Assembly (NCBI RefSeq): GCF_003818115.1
Contig: NZ_RPOI01000018.1
Span: 147,551-211,550, forward strand
From: Citrobacter youngae
GTDB taxonomy: Bacteria > Pseudomonadota > Gammaproteobacteria > Enterobacterales > Enterobacteriaceae
Direction: 5' to 3'
DNA length: 64,000 nt
Position 1 is the stretch's first letter; each line of letters begins with the position of its first letter. Made by a program: the position numbers and the translations under genes. Below are positions 44,672-52,237 of this stretch, in pieces. The notes beneath the pieces were generated by a model, which had not been told where the DNA came from, ran no database searches, and was given only the letters and a program-made list of their open reading frames with translations.

Positions 44672-44818
44672 GTGAATCCCTGAGTTTTTTATCAATATAA
44701 TAATGTGATCTGCCTCGAGCCGTTATAACAAAAATCAAACGAGTCGGGTAAAGAAGTGAAAAGATTTTGAGTTCGCATTGAACCTATGATACAAATCATC
44801 TGTGTTTAACTACCGAGG

Positions 44819-44864
44819 ACAATTATCATCCGCGATGATGAGAAGCAACACTGCGGATAATTGT
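44819..44864. promoter_or_regulatory. Inverted repeat upstream of mdtU-mdtJI
   Basis: ACAATTATC (44819-44827) and its complement GATAATTGT (44856-44864) bracket a 28-base interval with a smaller TCATC/GATGA pair. It ends 6 bp before the mdtU start, so it may be a leader structure or an operator. Confidence 0.4.
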
Positions 44865-44870
44865 AATATT

Positions 44871-44972
44871 ATGGACAATACGTTCAGGATGTTTTTGCGT
44901 TTACCTACACTTCTTCGTACCTCCTCCACTTTCTTGCTTGCGGGTGAGCAACACTGGCGCAACGCGCTTTAG
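44871..44972 (+). CDS. mdtU: Upstream ORF MdtU, mdtJI leader peptide
   Basis: ATG GAC AAT at 44871 opens a 33-codon frame (MDNTFRMFLRLPTLLRTSST then FLLAGEQHWRNAL) ending in TAG at 44972, about 110 bp before mdtJ. E. coli has a leader ORF of similar size, mdtU, in front of mdtJI, whose translation is required for polyamine-dependent expression of the exporter. Position and length agree; I cannot compare sequences exactly. A second in-frame ATG is at 44889. The ribosome site is weak, common for regulatory uORFs. Confidence 0.6.
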   Translation: MDNTFRMFLRLPTLLRTSSTFLLAGEQHWRNAL

Positions 44973-45082
44973 TCCCTTCTTCTGCCTGAGCTGGCGTTAT
45001 GCGCTGAGCTATCTGATTCTATTTTTTGGTTTACTGCATGCAGTAGGCCCAAAGGACTATATTCTCAAGCAGGAGAAGCATC

Positions 45083-45445
45083 ATGTTTTACTGGATATTA
45101 TTAGGTCTGGCCATTGCGGCTGAAATTACCGGTACGCTGTCAATGAAATGGGCCAGCGTAGGCCATGGTAATGCGGGCTTTATTTTAATGTTGGTAATGA
45201 TCGCCTTATCGTATATTTTTCTCAGTTTTGCCGTTAAAAAAATCGCCCTTGGTGTGGCCTATGCCTTATGGGAAGGTATCGGAATTTTATTTATTACGCT
45301 GTTTAGCGTGTTGTTATTCGACGAAACCTTGACCACGATGAAAGTTGCTGGACTGGTCTCGCTGGTGTTAGGCATTGTGTTGATCAAATCGGGTACCCGC
45401 AAGCCGGCAAAAGCGAGGAGGGAGGTGACCCATGCAGCAGTTTGA
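45083..45445 (+). CDS. mdtJ: Spermidine exporter subunit MdtJ (SMR family)
   Basis: Four-helix small multidrug resistance protein, 120 residues. With MdtI it forms a heteromer that excretes spermidine. The N-terminal helix has the essential Glu in [18 protein letters not shown] (near residue 15), and helix 3 has [19 protein letters not shown]. The start is preceded by CAGGAGAAG. Its 3' end overlaps mdtI by 14 bp. Expression probably depends on the upstream ORF and leader. Confidence 0.95.
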   Translation: MFYWILLGLAIAAEITGTLSMKWASVGHGNAGFILMLVMIALSYIFLSFAVKKIALGVAYALWEGIGILFITLFSVLLFDETLTTMKVAGLVSLVLGIVLIKSGTRKPAKARREVTHAAV

Positions 45446-45761
45446 GTGGGTTCACGGCGCGTGGCTTGGAATGGCCATCGTTCTTGAAATCGTTGCTAAC
45501 GTCTTCTTAAAATTTTCCGATGGTTTCCGCCGTAAGGCTTATGGCGTGTTGTCGCTGGTGGCGGTGTTAGCGGCCTTTAGTGCGCTGTCCCAGGCGGTAA
45601 AAGGGATCGACCTTTCTGTCGCCTACGCGCTGTGGGGAGGATTCGGGATCGCGGCAACGTTGGCCGCAGGATGGGTGCTTTTTGGTCAGCGCCTGAATAA
45701 CAAAGGCTGGATTGGCGTCGCCTTGCTGCTGGCCGGAATGATAATGATCAAACTTGCCTAA
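45432..45761 (+). CDS. mdtI: Spermidine exporter subunit MdtI (SMR family)
   Basis: Partner of MdtJ, 109 residues, four helices. It contains the membrane Glu in [20 protein letters not shown] (near 19) and [20 protein letters not shown] in helix 3. The start overlaps the end of mdtJ by 14 bp, indicating coupled translation. A GC-rich hairpin follows and it converges with ydgD. Confidence 0.95.
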   Translation: MQQFEWVHGAWLGMAIVLEIVANVFLKFSDGFRRKAYGVLSLVAVLAAFSALSQAVKGIDLSVAYALWGGFGIAATLAAGWVLFGQRLNNKGWIGVALLLAGMIMIKLA

Positions 45762-45767
45762 TCTACG

Positions 45768-45791
45768 TGCTGCCCGCAAACGTGGGCAGCA
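45768..45791. terminator. Hairpin between mdtI and ydgD
   Basis: Perfect 8-bp stem TGCTGCCC (45768-45775) / GGGCAGCA (45784-45791), between convergent genes, without a strong T-run. Probable shared 3' end. Confidence 0.6.
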
Positions 45792-45795
45792 TGCC

Positions 45796-46617
45796 TCATT
45801 CCTTCGCCAGTGCTTCGAGTTTATCGCGAAAACCCGTCACAGAAATGGCGCGATTATCTGCCCGCCAGCGATCTTTTGCTGCTGGAGCGGAGCTTTGCAC
45901 ACCAATCAATTGCCAGCCTGAATCTGTCTTTAACATCAATGGGGAGCCGCTGTCGCCAGGGAGCGTATCGCACTGATGCGACAAGACTGTATTTTGCGCC
46001 CAGCCAGTTACCACGCAATCCTGATGCGTGTACAGGTCATCCAGGTGATCTTCCGGGTACCCCGATTGAGTCACTTTACGGTCAGCAGCTTTTAGCGCAG
46101 CGGTTAACGCGGCTTTATCACCGTCAAATAACGGTAGCGGCGTGATCCCGGAGGGGGGATAACGTAACACTACCAGACCAAAATCCCACGGAGCTGCAGA
46201 AGGTGGGACAATCCAGCCGTCACCATCTGCTTTTAAACGCTTGCCGAGAGAGGGATCAACCCGTCCTTCAATGCCGTGGATTTCATAGCGCCAGATACCC
46301 TTTTTCGACACAAAACGTAGCGCGACGGCTTTATCCGGCTTGCCTTTTGGTGGGGTGAGTAAGCAGTGCCCGGCGGTCAGGGCCAGGTGAGGTGAAATGA
46401 GCGTAGCCGTACACAGGTTACCGCTGGCGGTTTCCAGTTGCCCGATAGCGTCCCACGGTGATTGTGTAGGGTCAGTCACCCTCACACGATCATCATGACC
46501 AAAAAACAGCGTTTTTATGTTATCGGCTTCAGCAATGGTCGTTGCAGGCTGCTCCGCATGTGCAACGACAGGAAATAGACAAATTGAACCCAGTAATACC
46601 GCAATGGTTTTATGCAT
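45796..46617 (-). CDS. ydgD: Periplasmic trypsin-like serine protease YdgD
   Basis: Secreted S1-type (V8-like) protease, 273 residues as in E. coli. A signal peptide (about 1-22, ending VVAHA) precedes the catalytic domain: His in LTAGHCLLT near residue 90, Asp in [10 protein letters not shown] near 147, and Ser in [10 protein letters not shown] near 222. Two Cys pairs (NLCTATL with GHC; QDCVVTG with HQCDTLP) fit periplasmic disulfides. The substrate is unknown. It is downstream of asr and ydgU on the same strand. Confidence 0.94.
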   Translation of the reverse strand: MHKTIAVLLGSICLFPVVAHAEQPATTIAEADNIKTLFFGHDDRVRVTDPTQSPWDAIGQLETASGNLCTATLISPHLALTAGHCLLTPPKGKPDKAVALRFVSKKGIWRYEIHGIEGRVDPSLGKRLKADGDGWIVPPSAAPWDFGLVVLRYPPSGITPLPLFDGDKAALTAALKAADRKVTQSGYPEDHLDDLYTHQDCVVTGWAQNTVLSHQCDTLPGDSGSPLMLKTDSGWQLIGVQSSAPAAKDRWRADNRAISVTGFRDKLEALAKE

Positions 46618-46717
46618 ATCACACTCTGGTGGGGAATTATGATTATTAACAGCAAACCCTCAGTTAATACTATAGACGGGACGGCGGGAAAGTGGGAGTA
46701 AAATCAGATAACTACAC

Positions 46718-46801
46718 TCAGGAAAGATAAAAATGCATGGCAATAAGAGCGCAAATTATCAGGGTAATAAGAATGAACTCAAAGCGGTAATGTGACACCA
46801 T
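46718..46801 (-). CDS. ydgU: Small membrane protein YdgU (27 aa)
   Basis: Minus-strand ORF of 27 codons, ATG at 46801 and TGA at 46718, beginning MVSHYRFEFILITLIICALI. One membrane helix takes up most of the protein (about 7-22). It closely resembles my recollection of E. coli YdgU, a 27-residue membrane protein. GGAGGG lies 5 bases upstream, a strong ribosome site. It is about 87 bp after the asr stop with a hairpin between, so it may be expressed by read-through from the acid-induced asr promoter. Confidence 0.85.
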   Translation of the reverse strand: MVSHYRFEFILITLIICALIAMHFYLS

Positions 46802-46818
46802 TTTACCCTCCGAAAGGC

Positions 46819-46845
46819 GGCGCTAAATCAGACTGATTTAGCGCC
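46819..46845 (-). terminator. Hairpin between asr and ydgU
   Basis: Perfect 12-bp stem GGCGCTAAATCA (46819-46830) / TGATTTAGCGCC (46834-46845) with a 3-base loop. On the minus strand only GCCTTT follows, so termination is likely partial, leaving some transcription into ydgU. Confidence 0.7.
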
Positions 46846-46887
46846 GTATGCTATGGCATGGGGGATGCCATGGTTACTACAGATGTT

Positions 46888-47328
46888 TTATGCAGCCGGT
46901 TGAGCAGCTGGTTTAGCGGTTTCGTGTTTTACTGCTTTTTTGGTGTGTTTTTTAGCGGCCTGAGCTTTCTGCTCTGCGGCTGGTTTGGTTGCAGCTGGTT
47001 TAGTTGCTGCTTTTTTGGTGTGTTTTTTGGCAGCCTGAGCTTTCTGCTCTGCAGCTGGCTTGGTTGCTGCTTTTTTGGTGTGTTTCTTCGCAGCCTGAGC
47101 TTTCTGCTCTACAGCCGGTGTAGCTGCGGATTTTTTAGCGTGCTTTTTGGCAGCCTGCGCTTTCTGCGGAGCTGCTTTGTGCTGTTTTTTATGATGAGTG
47201 GTTTTTGCCGGTGCGGCTTTCGTGGTCGCAGCAGCAGTCGGAGCGGTAGTAGCAGTTGTTTCAGCAGCAAATGCAGCGGAAGACAGACCCATAGCAGCGG
47301 CAACAACCAGAGCTAATACTTTTTTCAT
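46888..47328 (-). CDS. asr: Acid shock protein Asr with expanded repeats
   Basis: Periplasmic acid-induced protein, very rich in Ala, Lys and His; it is processed after secretion and helps survival at moderate acidity. The signal peptide [20 protein letters not shown] ends near residue 22 and the C-terminus AKPAAQPAA matches E. coli. It has 146 residues against 102 in E. coli; the gain is in repeats of [20 protein letters not shown], present four times in variant form. The frame extends to 47355, but the ATG at 47328 after GAGGG is the conserved start. An RstA-like box lies about 105 bp upstream. The opposite-strand frame across this gene is a composition artefact. Confidence 0.95.
   Translation of the reverse strand: MKKVLALVVAAAMGLSSAAFAAETTATTAPTAAATTKAAPAKTTHHKKQHKAAPQKAQAAKKHAKKSAATPAVEQKAQAAKKHTKKAATKPAAEQKAQAAKKHTKKAATKPAATKPAAEQKAQAAKKHTKKAVKHETAKPAAQPAA
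46930..47170. repeat. Tandem coding repeats within asr
   Basis: About 60- to 75-bp imperfect repeats; the marker CAGCCTGAGCTTTCTGCTCT or close variants recurs near 46957, 47032 and 47092, with a more diverged unit near 47150. They encode the Lys/Ala-rich units of Asr. Confidence 0.85.
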
Positions 47329-47410
47329 TCTCATACCCTCGATTTGGTTTTTCATTCAACCCCACTGCGGGGCCGTTGAAATAACTATATCGCTGTAATC
47401 TCTGGGCTTC

Positions 47411-47457
47411 CGTGAGTCATTGGTTTCGACGTGTAACCGTTTGTACAATGACTCACG
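47411..47457. promoter_or_regulatory. 12-bp inverted repeat around an RstA-like box, asr upstream region
   Basis: CGTGAGTCATTG (47411-47422) and its exact complement CAATGACTCACG (47446-47457) enclose a 23-base interval. Inside, the minus strand reads TACAAACGGTTACA (47432-47445), close to the published RstA consensus TACATNTNGTTACA. The element lies between the M32 peptidase stop and asr; there is no T-run. Confidence 0.6.
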
Positions 47458-47465
47458 GTTTACGA

Positions 47466-48953
47466 TTACAGATAGCGGGCTTCCAGATGGGCGCGGAAAT
47501 AGCGGCTGCTCAGCGGCTCTCCGGTTGCCTGGGTAATGAGCTGCTCGGTCGTGAAACGACTGCCATGTTGCCAGATATTCTGGCGCAACCAGTCAAACAA
47601 GGCGCTAAAATCTCCTTGCGCAATGGCGTGGTTTAAACCTGGCAAGGCACGGTTAGCTGCACTGAAAAGCTGGGCTGCATACATCGCCCCCAATGTGTAC
47701 GAAGGGAAGTAGCCAAAACCGCCATCGGTCCAGTGGATATCCTGCATACAGCCGTTACGGTAGTTCCCGATCGTAGAGAGCCCTAACCAGGCCTGCATTT
47801 TTTCATTCCACAAGGCAGGAATATCATCGACCTCAATGTCGCCGTTAATCAACGCGCGCTCGATTTCATAACGCAGGATCACGTGAGCAGGATAGCTAAC
47901 CTCGTCGGCGTCAACGCGGATATAGCCCGGTTTGACCTGCTGGTTCCAGGCGATGAAATTGCTTTCCTCAAAGGCGGGTTGATTGCCAAAATGTCGGGTT
48001 ACTGCGGGAATTAACCGTTTCAGAAACGCCGGGCTGCGGCCTAATTGCATTTCAAAGAACAGGCTCTGAGATTCATGGATGGCGGTTGATCGTGCCAGGG
48101 CAATAGGTTGTCCTGACCAGTTCTGAGGTAGATTTTGCTCATAACGCGCATGACCTGTCTCATGAATGACGCCAAATAACGCGCTGAGCAGTTCGTTTTC
48201 ATCGTAGCGGGTGGTAATCCGAACATCTTGCGGTACGCCGCCGCAGAACGGATGTGCACTGATGTCCAGGCGTCCCGCGGTAAAATCAAAACCTAACTGA
48301 GCCATGGTTTCAAGGCCCAGCTCACGCTGAACTGCAGTCGGGAAGGGACCTGTGGGGGCTATAAGCGATTGTTGTGATTGTTTTGCCACTACCTTATTGA
48401 GCAATTCGGGTAGCCAGCTCTTGATGTCGGCAAAGAGAATATCCAGCCGGGCGCTGGTCATCTCTGGTTCAAAGACATCCAGTAATGCGTCGTAGGGCGA
48501 ACATCCTTTCGCTTCTGCACGCAGTCGGGCTTCTTCGCGGCTGTACTTAACCACCTCTTTCAGGTTTTCAGCAAACCCTTCCCAGTCATTGGCCGGGCGT
48601 TGGCTGCGCCAGGCATGTTCGCAACGACTGCCCGCCAGTGATTTCGCTTCTACCAGTGATTCGGGTAGCAAGGACGCTTGATGATGTAGCCGTGACATTT
48701 CGCGCAGATTGGCCTGCTCGACATCGTTCAGGTCTTCCTGCTGTGCGGCGGCGATCCACTTTGCCACATTGGCACCGGTTAACAGTTGATGTTCAAGCAC
48801 GCTCAGTTCAGCCAGCGCTTCACCCCGGGCTTTGCTACCGCCAGGCGGCATCATGGTAAACATGTCCCAACTGGCTATTGCCGAGAGGTGGGAGAAGCGA
48901 GAGAGGCGCTGGAACGTACGGGTGAGTTGATGGTAATTATCGCTGTTACTCAT
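47466..48953 (-). CDS. M32-family metallocarboxypeptidase
   Basis: Carboxypeptidase Taq-type (M32) zinc exopeptidase of 495 residues, the usual length. The metal motif HETGH is in LFGVIHETGHARYEQNLP near residue 265, and the third-ligand helix in STAIHESQSLFFEMQLG near 295. Other family segments are CGGVPQDVRITTRYDEN and DADEVSYPAHVILRYEIERA. It is mostly helical and predicted cytosolic, and removes C-terminal residues from peptides. It is not at this site in K-12. It lies directly upstream of asr, 9 bp before the inverted repeat. Confidence 0.93.
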   Translation of the reverse strand: MSNSDNYHQLTRTFQRLSRFSHLSAIASWDMFTMMPPGGSKARGEALAELSVLEHQLLTGANVAKWIAAAQQEDLNDVEQANLREMSRLHHQASLLPESLVEAKSLAGSRCEHAWRSQRPANDWEGFAENLKEVVKYSREEARLRAEAKGCSPYDALLDVFEPEMTSARLDILFADIKSWLPELLNKVVAKQSQQSLIAPTGPFPTAVQRELGLETMAQLGFDFTAGRLDISAHPFCGGVPQDVRITTRYDENELLSALFGVIHETGHARYEQNLPQNWSGQPIALARSTAIHESQSLFFEMQLGRSPAFLKRLIPAVTRHFGNQPAFEESNFIAWNQQVKPGYIRVDADEVSYPAHVILRYEIERALINGDIEVDDIPALWNEKMQAWLGLSTIGNYRNGCMQDIHWTDGGFGYFPSYTLGAMYAAQLFSAANRALPGLNHAIAQGDFSALFDWLRQNIWQHGSRFTTEQLITQATGEPLSSRYFRAHLEARYL

Positions 48954-49126
48954 TTTTTGTTCTCGTTCTGTTGGACCAGATTTCAGAGTCTAACGCGATT
49001 TCGCAAATTAACCCATTCATCATAGCCATGGGAATTTTGGTAGCTTGTAAATGATAATGATACTTTTTATCATGGTTGTGTATTGTTCAGATAACGAGAA
49101 CATTTCATTTTATCCAAGGAGCTGAT

Positions 49127-49813
49127 GTGCAACAGGAAGTCAGTAACGAATATATCGCAAGGACAAAAGCGGTGGCTGGCTGTTTCTCTATGTTTTTGTT
49201 GATGTTCGGCCTCACATTTTCCCCATTATTTTTCCCTGACAGTCACGACTTGCTCGCAAAAGGATTACTTTTCCCGCTGCTGTTTACACTGGAATTCGTC
49301 GTTCTGGTGCCGTTGTATTACGTTTTCTTTAGAAAAAGAGACGGTCTCGGCAAAGGAACATTCAACGCCAGGTGGTTTGCCATATTGTTTGTTGCGCTGC
49401 TGATTGTGCAGCTGGTCCTGCCCTGGGTATTGGGGATCAGAAAGACCGAAGAATGGGTGACAAGCCAGGTCTCACTGAACAGCTACGCGCTTTGGTTATC
49501 CAGTGTAACGCTGATATTTATTGCACCCGTGTATGAAGAAATCATCTTCAGGGGCTGCCTGTTCAATGCCTTTCAGTACTGGTTCAATAATAAAACAAGA
49601 TTGTCGTCAGTGGTGGTGTCGTCTATTTTCGCCGTGATGCATACACAGTATGTGGATCTGAGAACGTTATTGATGTTGTTTATTGTGTCCCAGGTTTTGA
49701 TCCTGGCGAGGCTGAAAAGTAACGGTTTACTGATGCCGATTTTGCTACATATTTTGATGAACGGTACGGTAATTGCTCTGCAGATTAGCGCCCAGACGTT
49801 TATGTTATCGTGA
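49127..49813 (+). CDS. CPBP-family intramembrane metalloprotease
   Basis: Membrane protein of the CPBP (Abi, type II CAAX-like) family, 228 residues with about six to seven helices. Its motifs are complete: EEIIFRG (EExxxR, near 139), FAVMHTQY (FxxxH, near 172) and HILMNG (HxxxN/B, near 213). Bacterial relatives serve in bacteriocin self-immunity or membrane protein processing; no bacteriocin gene is nearby, so the role is unknown. The GTG at 49127 follows AAGGAG at 5 bases and is chosen over the open frame from 49076. Confidence 0.85.
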   Translation: MQQEVSNEYIARTKAVAGCFSMFLLMFGLTFSPLFFPDSHDLLAKGLLFPLLFTLEFVVLVPLYYVFFRKRDGLGKGTFNARWFAILFVALLIVQLVLPWVLGIRKTEEWVTSQVSLNSYALWLSSVTLIFIAPVYEEIIFRGCLFNAFQYWFNNKTRLSSVVVSSIFAVMHTQYVDLRTLLMLFIVSQVLILARLKSNGLLMPILLHILMNGTVIALQISAQTFMLS

Positions 49814-49848
49814 GACGTTTATGATGCCCGGTTTTCGGGCATCATTGA

Positions 49849-51102
49849 TTATGCGTGCAGACGGTGGTGCAATCGGGCACCAACCAATAGCGCCAGCACC
49901 AGCATCAGTGCGATAAACCCGCCCACGCCGTTCCAGCCATAGCTATGCCAGAAAACACCCCCTAGTGTACCGGCAATGCTTGAGCCCAGGTAATAGCTGA
50001 ACAGGTACAGTGAAGAGGCCTGGCCTTTAGCGCGTTTGGCTCGCGGCCCGATCCAACTACTTGCCACGGAATGCGCCGCAAAAAAGCCGGCTGAAAAGAG
50101 CAACATACCGGCAAAAATCAGCCATAACGAGGTAAACAGAGTCATTATTAGTCCGAACAACATCACGCCTGTCGAGAACAACATTACCGGGCCGCGCCCA
50201 TAACGGGTGGTCATGGAACCGGCTTTTGGTGAGCTCCAGGTGCCGGTAAGATAAGCCACAGACAACAAACCGACGACAGCCTGGCTCAGCGCCCAGGGAG
50301 ACAGCATCAGACGGTAGCCGATGTAGTTAAACAGTGTGACAAACGACCCCATCAGCAAGAACCCTTCTGCGAACAACAGTGGAAGTCCTCTGTCACGCCA
50401 GTGCAAACGGAAGTTGATAAATAACGTTTTAGGCCGTAACGATGTCGGTCTGAAGTGCCGTGATTCCGGTAAGATCTTCCAGAACATTAGCGCGGAGGCG
50501 AGGGCAAAGCAGCCAATAGCCGCCAGCGCGGTTCGCCAGTTAAAAAAGTCAGTAAACACGCCGCTAATCAAACGACCACTCATACCACCAATCGAGTTTC
50601 CGCTGATGTATAAGCCCATTGAAAATGCAACAAAACTTGGGTGAATTTCCTCACTCAAATAGGTCATTCCCACGGCCGCCACGCCGCTCAGTGACAGTCC
50701 GATCAGCGCACGCATGATTAAAATACCGTGCCAACTGGTCATCATTGTTGAAAGGAGCGTACAACAAGAGGCGAGCAGCAGCGCGGTAACCATCACCGGC
50801 TTGCGGCCAATAGCATCTGAAAGTGGGCCGGTAAACAGTAACCCTATCGCCAGCATCGCTGTTGAAATGGAGAGCGAAATACTACTGCTGGCAGGAGAGA
50901 CACCAAACTCGTGCGAAAGCACAGGCAGTATGGGTTGTACGCAATAGAGGAGGGCAAAAGTCGCCAGTCCGGCGGAAAACAGCGCCAGCGTGACGCGCAT
51001 AAATGGGGATGTTCCGCGTTTGATAAAACCATCCGGCGGGGTAACTATCTGTTCATCAACATCGCTTGTTGGCGCGGTATCGACAGTTGTTGTACGGCTC
51101 AC
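49849..51102 (-). CDS. ynfM: MFS transporter YnfM
   Basis: Twelve-helix major facilitator of 417 residues, as in E. coli, where it is a putative arabinose or drug exporter. Signatures are SAGLATFALLYCVQPILPVL in helix 1, motif A GPLSDAIGRKPVMV near 105, MRALIGLSLSGVAAVGMTYL in helix 4 and YISGNSIGGMSGRLISG. The GTG at 51102, preceded by AAGGA at 6 bases, gives SRTTTVDTAP and matches the E. coli start; the ATG at 51123 lacks a ribosome site. It is divergent from the LysR regulator ynfL, which is the likely controller. Confidence 0.93.
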   Translation of the reverse strand: MSRTTTVDTAPTSDVDEQIVTPPDGFIKRGTSPFMRVTLALFSAGLATFALLYCVQPILPVLSHEFGVSPASSSISLSISTAMLAIGLLFTGPLSDAIGRKPVMVTALLLASCCTLLSTMMTSWHGILIMRALIGLSLSGVAAVGMTYLSEEIHPSFVAFSMGLYISGNSIGGMSGRLISGVFTDFFNWRTALAAIGCFALASALMFWKILPESRHFRPTSLRPKTLFINFRLHWRDRGLPLLFAEGFLLMGSFVTLFNYIGYRLMLSPWALSQAVVGLLSVAYLTGTWSSPKAGSMTTRYGRGPVMLFSTGVMLFGLIMTLFTSLWLIFAGMLLFSAGFFAAHSVASSWIGPRAKRAKGQASSLYLFSYYLGSSIAGTLGGVFWHSYGWNGVGGFIALMLVLALLVGARLHHRLHA

Positions 51103-51209
51103 TTGAAATCCTTGCTCATCCAATTACGTCTACAGGACCAGCCTTAAGAGTATGAAAATCACAATATTCTGTCTAATATATTAATAATCTCAAATAATAT
51201 TTTAAAGAT

Positions 51210-52109
51210 ATGAATATCGAACTGCGTCATTTACGTTACTTTGTGGCAGTTGCGGAAGAGCTGCATTTTGGTCGTGCAGCGGCACGACTGAATATTTCGC
51301 AACCTCCGTTGAGCCAGCAGATTCAGATTCTTGAGCAGCAGGTGGGTGCACGGCTACTGGCGCGGACTAACCGCAGCGTGGCGCTTACCGCTGCCGGAAA
51401 ACAGTTTCTGGCGGACAGTCGGCAAATCCTGGGTCTGGTAAATGAGGCTGCCGCCCGTGCTGAGCGATTACACCTGGGGGAGTCGGGAGAACTGCGCATC
51501 GGTTTTACGTCATCAGCCCCGTTTATTAAGGCCGTGTCCGATACGCTGTCTCTTTTTCGCCAATGCTATCCTGCGGTGCATATGCAAACCCGTGAAATGA
51601 ATACGCGCGAGCAAATTGCCCCGCTCAACGAGGGAACACTGGATTTAGGGCTCCTGCGCAATACGCAACTACCGGACACGCTGGCGCGGGAGGTCATTTT
51701 GCATGAGCCGCTGATGGCGATGATCCCACGCGCACATCCTCTGGCGCAAAAGCCGGTGGTGACGCTGGCGGAGTTGGCAAACGAGCCGTTTGTCTTTTTT
51801 GATCCGCATGTTGGAACGGGGTTGTATGACGATATTCTCGGCCTGATGCGCCGTTATGATCTGAAACCAACCATCGCCCAGGAGGTCGGTGAGGCGATGA
51901 CCATCATTGGACTGGTGGCCGCAGGGTTGGGGGTTTCCATTTTGCCCGCCTCTTTTAAACGGGTGCAATTGTATGAAATGTGTTGGATCCCTATTGCCGA
52001 AGACGATGCGGTCTCCGAAATGTGGTTGGTGTGGCCGAAGCATCATGAACAAAGCCACGCAGCGCAGCGTTTTCGCCAGCAGCTTTTAGCTGCAGTGCAG
52101 CGCGGTTAA
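51210..52109 (+). CDS. ynfL: LysR-type regulator YnfL
   Basis: LysR-family transcription factor, 299 residues. The N-terminal helix-turn-helix IELRHLRYFVAVAEELHFGR and AAARLNISQPPLSQQIQILE is followed by an effector-binding domain from about residue 90 (LRIGFTSSAPFIKAVSDTL). It is divergent from ynfM with about 107 bp between the starts, the standard arrangement for a LysR protein and its target. The inducer is unknown. Confidence 0.94.
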   Translation: MNIELRHLRYFVAVAEELHFGRAAARLNISQPPLSQQIQILEQQVGARLLARTNRSVALTAAGKQFLADSRQILGLVNEAAARAERLHLGESGELRIGFTSSAPFIKAVSDTLSLFRQCYPAVHMQTREMNTREQIAPLNEGTLDLGLLRNTQLPDTLAREVILHEPLMAMIPRAHPLAQKPVVTLAELANEPFVFFDPHVGTGLYDDILGLMRRYDLKPTIAQEVGEAMTIIGLVAAGLGVSILPASFKRVQLYEMCWIPIAEDDAVSEMWLVWPKHHEQSHAAQRFRQQLLAAVQRG

Positions 52110-52237
52110 TTTAGTTTAAAAATGGTCGAAAATGTGCAGTAAATCACAAGGCTAAGCAAAAAGTTGACGGAAACCATTGAAGTGCTTCACCATAGTCTAC
52201 AGATTATTTCGGAGCGCGAAAATAAAGGGAGTAAGTG

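Noticed and set aside
44938..45123. 61-codon frame crossing the mdtJ start
   Set aside because: It begins at TTG without a clear ribosome site and overlaps the mdtJ coding start in another frame. The upstream frame at 44871 fits mdtU better in size. A regulatory role is not excluded.
46858..47316. Plus-strand frame of 152 codons rich in Ser, Phe, Cys and Gly
   Set aside because: It is the antisense of the repetitive asr coding region; the composition is a by-product of the repeats.
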